Assembly (NCBI GenBank): GCA_030655795.1
Contig: JAUSPJ010000156.1
Location: 1 to 6,837 of the forward strand
DNA length: 6,837 nucleotides
Direction of reading: 5' to 3'
From: Fidelibacterota bacterium
GTDB taxonomy: Bacteria > Fidelibacterota > UBA2242
The position numbers were made by a program, and so were the translations under genes. Within the stretch, counting starts at the first letter, position 1. Every line of letters begins with the position of its first letter. Shown piece after piece: positions 1-6,594 of the stretch. The notes below the pieces were generated by a model. That model saw only the letters and a program-made list of their open reading frames with translations, was not told where the DNA came from and made no database searches.

Positions 1-1024
1 CCCGGGCGATGGTGATTCTTTCAACTTTGCCGTCTCCTTCGGCGGAAAGAATGGTATGATTCAGATAGAGTGGAACACCCATGCGCTGAATTTTATCCGC
101 ATGGACCCTGTAACCGGAAACGCTGTCCAGAATATCACAAATTCCAACCGCCTGAATGTCAGCTTGAAGCGCATGATAGGCCGCGATCAGCCCCACGTTG
201 CCGCTGCCGATAATAAACACCCGGTCCGATGAGTGGATCAGGTCGCGATTGACCAGCGTTTGAAAAGCGCCGGCGCCATAGACTCCGGGCAGATTATTGC
301 CGGGGAAAACCAGTGACTTTTCACGGGCGCCCGGTGAGACAATCAATCCTTTAAAATCAATAATGACATAGCGGCGGTTTTCGATAAAAACCCCGGCTTT
401 TTGGTCCTTGAAAATACCCACCACCGAAGAATTTGTGAATACCCGGACATTCGGATATTGCCGCAGCTCCTTTTCCAGTTTTTTTCCAATATCGATTCCC
501 CGGGTTCCGGCATAACAATCCTCAATCGAACCGAAGAATTTATGGGTTTGGAGCAACAATTTACCGCCCAACTGCGCCTTGTCATCGATCAGGATGACTG
601 AAAATCCCAGCTTCGCCAGTTCAATTGTCGCGGTCAGGCCTGATGGACCGCCGCCGACAACCAGAACATCGCATTCTTCAATAATTTTCCGGTGCTTTTC
701 CAGCGGACGATCATCTTTCGGGATTTCCGGAAGGTGGATTAATGGAAAAATTTCCATATTTTCCCGGAGTGGTGTGACACAGGATTTTAACGGAAATCCG
801 TTAATGATCAACGTGCAGTGTGAACATTGTCCGTTGGCGCAAAACAGGCCCTGAGGAGTATCCCCCCTGGAATGAATATTGAAGATATGAATACCGTTTG
901 CGATTAGCGCGGATGAGACGGCTTCGCCTTCAAAACCGGTAAATTCTTTACCTTTGAAAAAAAAACGGACGTTTTTTCTATTTTCGGGAATTTCCAGTAT
1001 GGGATGGTGATGGATACGATTCAT
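1..1024 (-). CDS. 2Fe-2S/FAD-dependent NAD(P)-type oxidoreductase, sarcosine oxidase alpha / HcnAB-like (partial, 3' end outside window)
   Basis: The reading frame is open from an ATG at 1024 to the left edge, giving 341 residues without a stop; the C-terminus is missing. Residues about 18-90 form a Fer2_4-type 2Fe-2S domain with cysteines C62, C67, C70 and C82 (C-x4-C-x2-C-x11-C). A first dinucleotide fold follows (VLVVGGGPSGL, residues 120-130), as in FAD-binding pyridine nucleotide-disulfide oxidoreductases. A second glycine motif (IIGSGNVG, residues 271-278) probably binds NAD(P). This order is that of the N-terminal part of sarcosine oxidase alpha, and of hydrogen cyanide synthase or opine oxidase subunits, which oxidise C-N bonds of small amines or amino acids. 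The substrate cannot be told from the visible part. A GAGAGGA Shine-Dalgarno lies just before the start. It is probably cytoplasmic, since no signal peptide is seen. Confidence is high for fold and cofactors, low for substrate. Confidence 0.9.
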   Translation of the reverse strand, partial: MNRIHHHPILEIPENRKNVRFFFKGKEFTGFEGEAVSSALIANGIHIFNIHSRGDTPQGLFCANGQCSHCTLIINGFPLKSCVTPLRENMEIFPLIHLPEIPKDDRPLEKHRKIIEECDVLVVGGGPSGLTATIELAKLGFSVILIDDKAQLGGKLLLQTHKFFGSIEDCYAGTRGIDIGKKLEKELRQYPNVRVFTNSSVVGIFKDQKAGVFIENRRYVIIDFKGLIVSPGAREKSLVFPGNNLPGVYGAGAFQTLVNRDLIHSSDRVFIIGSGNVGLIAAYHALQADIQAVGICDILDSVSGYRVHADKIQRMGVPLYLNHTILSAEGDGKVERITIAR

Positions 1025-1035
1025 TATTCCTCTCG
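1025..1035 (-). promoter_or_regulatory. Ribosome binding site of the oxidoreductase gene
   Basis: Read on the minus strand, GAGAGGA sits 3 bases before the ATG at 1024. Spacing is short but the match is long. No other in-frame start lies close upstream, so this fixes the start. Confidence 0.6.
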
Positions 1036-1070
1036 ATACATTGCGGCTGTCGAAAAATGCCTTAATATTT

Positions 1071-1099
1071 TTGTCAAAAGCTGTGCCAGTATAAATAAT
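1071..1099 (+). promoter_or_regulatory. Possible sigma-70-type promoter for the three-gene cluster
   Basis: TTGTCA at 1071-1076 is followed after 17 bases by AATAAT at 1094-1099, each one mismatch from the consensus hexamers. Transcription would start near 1106, leaving a leader of about 100 bases before the ATG at 1208. The stretch from 1121 to 1175 is very AT-rich and offers other -10-like sequences (TATATT at 1133-1138) but without a matching -35. This is a pattern match only; if the organism uses a different housekeeping consensus, it means little. Confidence 0.3.
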
Positions 1100-1194
1100 G
1101 CTTGTCTGCCACGGTATTGTGAATATGCGTTTTATATTACCGAAAAAATGATATATTTATCCTATTAATAAAAGGTGAAGCGCTATAAGATAAT

Positions 1195-1198
1195 GGAG
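1195..1198 (+). promoter_or_regulatory. Ribosome binding site selecting the ATG at 1208
   Basis: GGAG lies 9 bases before the ATG at 1208. The earlier in-frame candidates, GTG at 1175 and ATG at 1193, have no properly spaced Shine-Dalgarno: an AGG directly abuts the GTG, and only a weak AAG precedes 1193. Starting at 1208 also puts the signal peptide at the very N-terminus. Confidence 0.6.
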
Positions 1199-1207
1199 AT
1201 TCAAGTT

Positions 1208-2653
1208 ATGAAGCAGGCTGTTCTTACGGTTGAAATTCTATTCACTCTGGTTATTTTGTCAGGTTTTTTTTCGTGTTCAAAAAAACCATCCTATATGGAA
1301 ATGATAATGAATGGCGATTTCAGTGAAGCCCGCCGTCTGATTAACCAGGATTTGTCGATGAATGACTATCTGACCCCGAATCTCCGAGCAATGCTGGAGC
1401 TGCACCTGGTACGCATGGACCGGATTGAAAAAGATTTTACGTTAACGGAATCAGAAGTAATTGATTACATAAAAGAGTATGTCCCCGAGGTGATAACTGA
1501 AAATCTGCGCCAATGGGAAACGGATAAGTCGCTGGAATATAAGATTATTGATGGTCAAAAACGCTATTTTAAAAATGCGCAATACAACCTGTTTCGCCTG
1601 GATCCGGAATTGAAAGCGCTTAAGAAAAAGATCGATAGTGAGCGCGGTGAGGATTCTGGCAAAAAGGAATTCCCGTTAGATGAACATATCGCTTCAATTA
1701 TCGCCGAGGCTAAAGAGAGCGGTAATAAATATGTAAAACCGGTAAAAATGCGCATTAAACAGAGCCTGATCGTGGACGAGAATGTAGTGCCTGATGGAAA
1801 AACAATTCGCTGCTGGATTCCCTTTCCAAGGGAAATTGAAAATCGTCAAACCGATATAAAAATTCTTTCTACAGAACCGGCTGCTTATCAATTAGCCGAT
1901 AACAGCAAATTGCAACGGACGATCTATTTTGAGAAACCATCCAGCGGCAGTGCAAAGACCGAATTTTCGGTCGAGTATACCTACACAGCTCATGGCGTTT
2001 ATGTGCCAGTCGATCCGGAAAAGGTTGTTCCTGTAGTTGACCGGGATGATTTAAACCGGTACCTGACCGAGCGTAAACCGCATATTGAATTCTACGACGA
2101 ACTGCGAAAATTATCTGAAGCGATTATCGGCGATGAAAAGAATCCGTATCGGATTGCCCAAAAACTGTTTGCATGGGTGGATACGAACATTACCTGGGCT
2201 TCGGCCCGGGAGTATTCCACATTTTATAATATTCCGGAGTATGTCATCGATACACGCCATGGTGACTGCGGTATGCAGACAATCACTTTTATGACACTGT
2301 GCCGGATGAACGGTATTCCGGCGAGATGGCAATCGGGCTGGGAATTTCAGCCGCCGAAAGACAGTATGCACGATTGGGGCGAGATCTATTTCGAACCCTA
2401 CGGCTGGGCGCCGATGGACGTCACCTACGGTTTGCGCAAAACAACAGATGAAAATCTGAAATGGTTTTACCTGAGCGGGATGGACAGTTACCGCCTGATA
2501 TTTAATGACGGTTTCAGTATGGAATTTGATCCTGAAAAGCAATCGGTTCGTTCGGAAACTATTGATTCTCAGCGGGGCGAGGTTGAATGGAGCGGTGGAA
2601 ATCTATATTTCGATAAATGGGATTGGAACCTTGAATGGGAAGCGCTTGAATAA
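1208..2653 (+). CDS. Transglutaminase-like superfamily lipoprotein
   Basis: This is a 481-residue predicted envelope protein. Residues 1-22 form a short signal segment with hydrophobic core, ending in FFS before C23 and followed by SKKPS. This resembles a lipobox, although Phe at -3 and -2 is less usual than Leu/Ala and a Glu sits at residue 9. Residues about 24-175 are polar and mostly helical in character. Residues about 181-270 look like the beta-rich domain often found before bacterial transglutaminase cores. Residues about 310-410 are a Transglut_core (PF01841) with an intact catalytic triad: C354 in HGDCGMQT, H388 in MHDWGEIYF and D404 in PMDVTYG. The family includes cysteine proteases, peptidases and acyl-transfer enzymes as well as true transglutaminases, so the reaction cannot be named. 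It is the first gene of a tight cluster, with 15 bases to the cyclase gene. A longer form could start at GTG 1175 or ATG 1193, but the ribosome binding site and signal peptide favour 1208. Confidence 0.9.
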   Translation: MKQAVLTVEILFTLVILSGFFSCSKKPSYMEMIMNGDFSEARRLINQDLSMNDYLTPNLRAMLELHLVRMDRIEKDFTLTESEVIDYIKEYVPEVITENLRQWETDKSLEYKIIDGQKRYFKNAQYNLFRLDPELKALKKKIDSERGEDSGKKEFPLDEHIASIIAEAKESGNKYVKPVKMRIKQSLIVDENVVPDGKTIRCWIPFPREIENRQTDIKILSTEPAAYQLADNSKLQRTIYFEKPSSGSAKTEFSVEYTYTAHGVYVPVDPEKVVPVVDRDDLNRYLTERKPHIEFYDELRKLSEAIIGDEKNPYRIAQKLFAWVDTNITWASAREYSTFYNIPEYVIDTRHGDCGMQTITFMTLCRMNGIPARWQSGWEFQPPKDSMHDWGEIYFEPYGWAPMDVTYGLRKTTDENLKWFYLSGMDSYRLIFNDGFSMEFDPEKQSVRSETIDSQRGEVEWSGGNLYFDKWDWNLEWEALE

Positions 2654-2668
2654 AGGAAACCGGCCGCT

Positions 2669-4822
2669 ATGAAAAAAAACCGGCAAAGATTGATCGCATC
2701 CGTCATTATTGGCATAATCGCTACGCTGGCGGCATTACTGAGTTCCAAAACAATGCTAATCGATCGCTGGGAAAAACAGGCACAGGACCTGATTTACCGG
2801 AGTTTTTACCGGGAAGCTCATCCCGAAGATGTGGTCATCATTGCCATTGATCAGAACAGCCTGAACTATTTTCAGGAAAATTTGAAACTACTCTGGCCCT
2901 GGCCGCGGGATGTTTATGCACTGATGACCGATTTTCTGTCCGAGTGTGGGGCGAAAGTGATAGCCTTTGATGTGATTTTTTCGTCACCCGATATAGATCG
3001 CCTGAATGTAAGCGCGGATTATGCAGATGCTCGTTTTGCAGAAGCCATGCAGCGCTCGGGTAGAGTTGTCCTGGCGACGCAGATGGAGGACTCGACGCAC
3101 GTGACGAAGAGTAATATTGCCGGTCATTTTAATATTGAGGCCGAATACAGCGGACCTGAAGCATATATTCATGATTACCCGAATCTGACTGCGCCGATCC
3201 GACCCTTTCAGGAGAGCATGGTTATACCGGGAGCCGTTAATTTTTTTACCGATGATGATGGCGTTTGCCGGCGAATTCCATTGATTTATCGCTATGAAAA
3301 CCGGATTATCCCATACATGGCGTTATCGGCCGCGATGGTTTATACCGGAGACAGCACCTTGATTGCCGGTGAAAACGGAATCACGATTCATGATTATCAC
3401 ATTCCTGTTGATAAAAGCGGCCGGGCGGAGCTGTTCTGGTACGGCCCCGGCGGTCCGGGAAATACATTTACCTATGTTTCCTTTGCGCAATTGCTGAATT
3501 CCTATCTCCAAATTCAACAGGGCCTTGAGCCGGAAATTCCAGTGAAGACTTTTCGGGATAAAGCTGTTTTTATCGGCGCTACGGCAGCCGGATTGCTGGA
3601 CCTGAAAACTACACCCTTCAGTCCGCTCGAGCCTTATCCCGGAGTAGAGATTTATGCCACGCTGTTTTCGAATATTGTGCGCGGTGAGTTTATCCGGCAC
3701 TTGAATTCCGGCTGGTGGACCGTGCTGTCGCTATTGCTTTTAGCAGGATTGTGCTATGTTTGGCAGCGTTTTAATATCTGGAAAGCAACGCTGGTTACAA
3801 TCATCGTGTTTTGTATTCCGGTTTTTGTTGCCATATATCTGTTTCAGAATAAGCTCTGTTTCTTTCCGGTAATATGGTCGGAAGCGGCGATAATAATGTC
3901 GGTAATTGCCGTCTTGATTGTGAATTATCTGACTGAGGGCCGCGAAAAAGCGCAGGTAAAGAAGGTTTTTAACCGCTACCTGCATCCCGCCGTTGTCGAA
4001 ACCCTGACACAAAATCCTGAAACTGTCGAAATGGGCGGCAAGGAAATTGAAGCAACTGTTGTCTTTACCGATTTACAGGGCTTTACCGGAACGTCCGAAC
4101 TGTTTTCTCCGCACGAGATTGTTGAATTTTTAAACGATTATTTCGCCCAGGTTGAAACGATTATTTTTCAGAACAACGGTATGCTGGATAAATATACAGG
4201 CGACGGCATCATGGCGATTTTTGGAGCACCGATTGAGTCGCAGGATCACGCTTTTCAAAGCTGCCAGGCGGTTATCGGTTTTCAAAAGCTGTCGAAAATG
4301 AGTGTCGAGAAAGCCGGCAGGGTGATTCAATTAATTACCAGGGTGGGCATGAACAGCGGACGCTTGATTGTGGGAAATATCGGTTCCCCGAATCGTATGG
4401 ATTTTACCGCTATTGGCGATACGGTCAACCTGGCAGCGCGGCTGGAAGGAGTTAATAAAATTTACGGGACCCAAAACCTTATCTCGGAAACGACTTACGA
4501 TATGATTAAAGAAAAAATTTGTTGCCGTGAAATCGATCATATTCGCGTCAAAGGACGTGACGCAGCTCTCAAAATATTTACAATTGTCGGCGAAATTGAT
4601 AAAATTGACAACAAAACTCAGGATATGTTGTCTCTCCATCTTAATGCGCTAAACTTATATCGGCAACGAGATTTTATAGATGCTAATGATATGTTTGAGA
4701 AAGCACTTCGCCTGACGCCGGACGATCCGGTTGCGCCGGTGTTTATCCGGCGCTGTGGTCAACTGCTGAAGAATCCCGGGTTAATTGACGATGACGGTAT
4801 TTTTAACATAACCATTAAATAA
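2669..4822 (+). CDS. CHASE2-domain membrane sensor adenylate cyclase (class III) with C-terminal TPR-like segment
   Basis: The 717-residue protein has the order TM1 (about 8-25), an extracytoplasmic CHASE2 sensor domain (about 30-345, with VVIIAIDQNSL near its start), three closely spaced TM helices (about 350-370, 373-393, 399-420), and a cytoplasmic class III nucleotide cyclase domain (about 450-635). The catalytic set is complete: metal-binding D468 (FTDLQGFT) and D512 (TGDGIMAIFG), adenine-selecting K508 and T580 (DFTAIGDTVN), N587, and transition-state R591 (VNLAARL). The Lys/Thr pair is the one known from bacterial adenylate cyclases such as cyanobacterial CyaB1/CyaC, so ATP to cAMP is the likely reaction. 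Residues about 656-690 resemble one TPR repeat (YRQRDFIDANDMFEKALRLT), often seen at the end of CHASE2 cyclases. The start has AGGA 11 bases upstream. The CHASE2 ligand is unknown. The gene lies between two exported enzymes, with short gaps that suggest co-transcription. Confidence 0.95.
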   Translation: MKKNRQRLIASVIIGIIATLAALLSSKTMLIDRWEKQAQDLIYRSFYREAHPEDVVIIAIDQNSLNYFQENLKLLWPWPRDVYALMTDFLSECGAKVIAFDVIFSSPDIDRLNVSADYADARFAEAMQRSGRVVLATQMEDSTHVTKSNIAGHFNIEAEYSGPEAYIHDYPNLTAPIRPFQESMVIPGAVNFFTDDDGVCRRIPLIYRYENRIIPYMALSAAMVYTGDSTLIAGENGITIHDYHIPVDKSGRAELFWYGPGGPGNTFTYVSFAQLLNSYLQIQQGLEPEIPVKTFRDKAVFIGATAAGLLDLKTTPFSPLEPYPGVEIYATLFSNIVRGEFIRHLNSGWWTVLSLLLLAGLCYVWQRFNIWKATLVTIIVFCIPVFVAIYLFQNKLCFFPVIWSEAAIIMSVIAVLIVNYLTEGREKAQVKKVFNRYLHPAVVETLTQNPETVEMGGKEIEATVVFTDLQGFTGTSELFSPHEIVEFLNDYFAQVETIIFQNNGMLDKYTGDGIMAIFGAPIESQDHAFQSCQAVIGFQKLSKMSVEKAGRVIQLITRVGMNSGRLIVGNIGSPNRMDFTAIGDTVNLAARLEGVNKIYGTQNLISETTYDMIKEKICCREIDHIRVKGRDAALKIFTIVGEIDKIDNKTQDMLSLHLNALNLYRQRDFIDANDMFEKALRLTPDDPVAPVFIRRCGQLLKNPGLIDDDGIFNITIK

Positions 4823-4838
4823 AAGTGTGGGTAGACCT

Positions 4839-6062
4839 ATGAAAAAATTAATCACCCTTGTTTTATTACTGACTCTGACCATTTCAGCGCAGGACAAAGC
4901 CAGTATTCGCCAGGATAATACTCATTTACGGCAGGGACCGGGTAGCTATTACCCGCTGATCGGAGTCCTGGTTAAAGAGGCCATTGTGACGATTCTAAGT
5001 GAAACCTCCGGCTGGGTAAAAATACGAGCTCAGGCCCAGGAAGGCTGGATCTCGAAAAATGCGCTTTCCGATACTGAGCGGGAATCCTCAAGCATAAATG
5101 AAAACAACCTTTTTCAATCGTCCCAGCCGATGCTCATATCAAAGGCCTCAGCCAGCGGGGCGGTCAAAGGTTTTGCCCAGACCTATCTTCAGAATCAGAA
5201 GGCCAGTCCGGATTTTCTGAACCAATACGATGTGCAGTTCTTTCAGGCGGCAGAGTATGAGCGCTTCAGGGCAGAAACCTACCGAAACCGCAATGTTGAT
5301 AAAATCAATAAACGTTTTCGTCACATCAAAGTCGAAAACCCTAAGCCGGAGATCAATTCATACCTGGAAAAACTGGGTTTTGCGGTTGCTGCCCAGATTG
5401 CAGAGAGCGGATTGGATACCGATAACCGGCAGTTAAAATATTTGAATATGGTCGGCAATCTCGTTGTGGAAAACACGCCGCTTTACTATTATCCCTTTAA
5501 ATTCTACATTCTGACCGACAGCCGGCCGGTGGCCTATGCCGCGCCGAACGGAATGATTTTTATATCCCGTGGATTGCTGAATATTCTGCGGAATGAAGCC
5601 GAACTGGCCTGTATCCTGGGGCATGAAATTGCGCATGTGGTTCAGCAACATGGTTATGCGGAAGTGATGAAGCGGTCAACTCAGATTGTTGCCGAAGATG
5701 CGTTTACGGATCTGGAAGCAGAAAGTCCGGAGGAATTCTCTGATGCGGAACTGGATCAGATGGCGTTCCAGATGTTCGAAGCCGCCACATCCCGCCGGCA
5801 GACGAAATACGAGACTGAAGCCGATATGCTGGGTGTGATTTATGCCTTTCGGGCCGGCTATGATCCGTCGGGGTTGCCCGCTGTTTTGGGGCGGATCGAA
5901 ACACTGACGCAGCGTGATTTCTGGCACCCGGAGTCCAACTGGCAGTATGATGCGATTGAAGGCCGGGTTGAGGGAATAAACGCATTTATTTCAGATAAAT
6001 TGTCGAAAAATCCGGAATGGAATGTCACTGACAATCAGCGTTTTTCGAGATATTTCAGGTAA
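4839..6062 (+). CDS. Exported SH3b-domain M48 family zinc metalloprotease
   Basis: The 407-residue protein begins with a Sec signal peptide (MKKLITLVLLLTLTISA, probable cleavage after A17). A bacterial SH3 domain follows at about 22-77 (THLRQGPGSYYPLIG, then GWVKI and EGWISKNAL), a fold that often binds cell wall or peptides. A polar linker with helical character (about 80-195) leads to an M48 peptidase domain (about 195-395). The zinc site is intact: HEIAH with H262, E263 and H266, and the downstream ligand E327 with D329 in ETEADMLG. YAAPNGMIFISRGLL ahead of the HExxH is typical of the family. There is no membrane segment after the signal, unlike HtpX, so it is more like periplasmic M48 proteins of the BepA/LoiP kind and may act in protein quality control there; this is inference. 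A GTG at 4827 is in frame, but the ATG at 4839 puts the basic residues of the signal peptide first; its Shine-Dalgarno is weak. It is the last gene of the cluster, 16 bases after the cyclase. Confidence 0.93.
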   Translation: MKKLITLVLLLTLTISAQDKASIRQDNTHLRQGPGSYYPLIGVLVKEAIVTILSETSGWVKIRAQAQEGWISKNALSDTERESSSINENNLFQSSQPMLISKASASGAVKGFAQTYLQNQKASPDFLNQYDVQFFQAAEYERFRAETYRNRNVDKINKRFRHIKVENPKPEINSYLEKLGFAVAAQIAESGLDTDNRQLKYLNMVGNLVVENTPLYYYPFKFYILTDSRPVAYAAPNGMIFISRGLLNILRNEAELACILGHEIAHVVQQHGYAEVMKRSTQIVAEDAFTDLEAESPEEFSDAELDQMAFQMFEAATSRRQTKYETEADMLGVIYAFRAGYDPSGLPAVLGRIETLTQRDFWHPESNWQYDAIEGRVEGINAFISDKLSKNPEWNVTDNQRFSRYFR

Positions 6063-6067
6063 ATTGA

Positions 6068-6556
6068 TTAGATTTTTTTGACGTAAATGTACTTGGCGCC
6101 ACCGGGAGCATAAAAATCGGTGAGAACGGCTGCTTCCGTGTATGCGCAACGCAAATAGAAAGCACGGGTAGATACATACTGTTCCCGTCCCGAAGTCTCG
6201 ATATATACGCGAGCTCCCCCTAACTGGTAAATGGCTTCTTCACTGATAGTCAATAACTGCTTGCCTATTCCAGCTCCCCGGTAATCATTATGGACTGCAA
6301 TCCAGTAAAGGTCATAGCTTTCCTGGGTTGCGGGAATCGGACCAAAGCAGGTATAGCCGACCGTTTTTCCATCGACTTCAGCGAATATGAAATGATACCC
6401 GCTTTCAATGCCTTTTTCCAGGCGCTCCGTAACCAGCTCGACGGCAATATCAATTTCATCTTGTGAAAAAAACCCGGTAGAACTGACGATTTCCCGAACA
6501 TGTTCCGGATCATCAGGAAGGACTGTATCGCGCCAATCTGGGCTAAGTGTTTGCAT
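6068..6556 (-). CDS. GNAT family N-acetyltransferase
   Basis: The predicted 162-residue cytoplasmic protein has the GNAT fold. Acetyl-CoA-binding motif A is clear (YWIAVHNDYRGAGIGKQLL, with RGAGIG at residues 93-98), preceded by the beta-strand GYTCFGPIP and followed by the C-terminal motif AFYLRCAYTEAA, whose Tyr is the usual candidate general acid. The acceptor is unknown. Start choice: the ATG at 6556 has a GGAG 9 bases upstream and gives an N-terminus close to where the family homology (WRDTVLPDD) begins. An ATG at 6595 overlaps the stop of the upstream deacetylase gene as TAATG and would add 13 residues; an ATG at 6631 would lie inside that gene. The gene follows the deacetylase on the same strand, so co-transcription is likely, and it converges on the M48 gene with 5 bases between stops and no terminator hairpin. 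Confidence 0.9.
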   Translation of the reverse strand: MQTLSPDWRDTVLPDDPEHVREIVSSTGFFSQDEIDIAVELVTERLEKGIESGYHFIFAEVDGKTVGYTCFGPIPATQESYDLYWIAVHNDYRGAGIGKQLLTISEEAIYQLGGARVYIETSGREQYVSTRAFYLRCAYTEAAVLTDFYAPGGAKYIYVKKI

Positions 6557-6565
6557 TTTTGGGTA

Positions 6566-6569
6566 CTCC
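6566..6569 (-). promoter_or_regulatory. Ribosome binding site selecting the GNAT start at 6556
   Basis: On the minus strand GGAG is followed by 9 bases and then ATG. This is the best-spaced site among the three candidate starts of the acetyltransferase; at the ATG of 6595 a second GGAG is only 2 bases away, which is too close for normal initiation. Confidence 0.5.
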
Positions 6570-6594
6570 GGTGTTGTGATTGTTATAATGGACA

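Noticed and set aside
343..854. Short open frames on both strands inside the oxidoreductase gene
   Set aside because: The true minus-strand frame is open from 1024 to the window edge and encodes recognisable 2Fe-2S and FAD motifs; the others overlap it in wrong frames.
1117..1138. CRP-like cAMP-receptor site (TGTGA at 1118-1122) upstream of the cyclase cluster
   Set aside because: Only the left half-site is present; the bases where TCACA should stand are GTTTT, so feedback by cAMP is not supported.
1121..1138. AATAT / ATATT inverted repeat as an operator
   Set aside because: The arms are 5 bases of pure A/T in an AT-rich region, which is expected by chance.
1175..1207. N-terminal extension of the transglutaminase-like lipoprotein from GTG 1175
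   Set aside because: The Shine-Dalgarno-like AGG abuts the GTG without spacing, and the extension would bury the signal peptide behind 11 extra residues.
2111..2542. 143-residue open frame on the minus strand inside the transglutaminase-like gene
   Set aside because: It lies wholly antisense to a gene with a complete catalytic triad, has no recognisable domain, and is explained as a shadow frame.
3323..3700. 125-residue open frame on the minus strand inside the cyclase gene
   Set aside because: Antisense to the CHASE2 coding region, no family resemblance and no own promoter or ribosome binding site that stands out.
6055..6085. Transcription terminator between the convergent M48 and GNAT genes
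   Set aside because: There is a T-run at 6072-6079 but no stem before it on either strand, and only 5 bases separate the stop codons.
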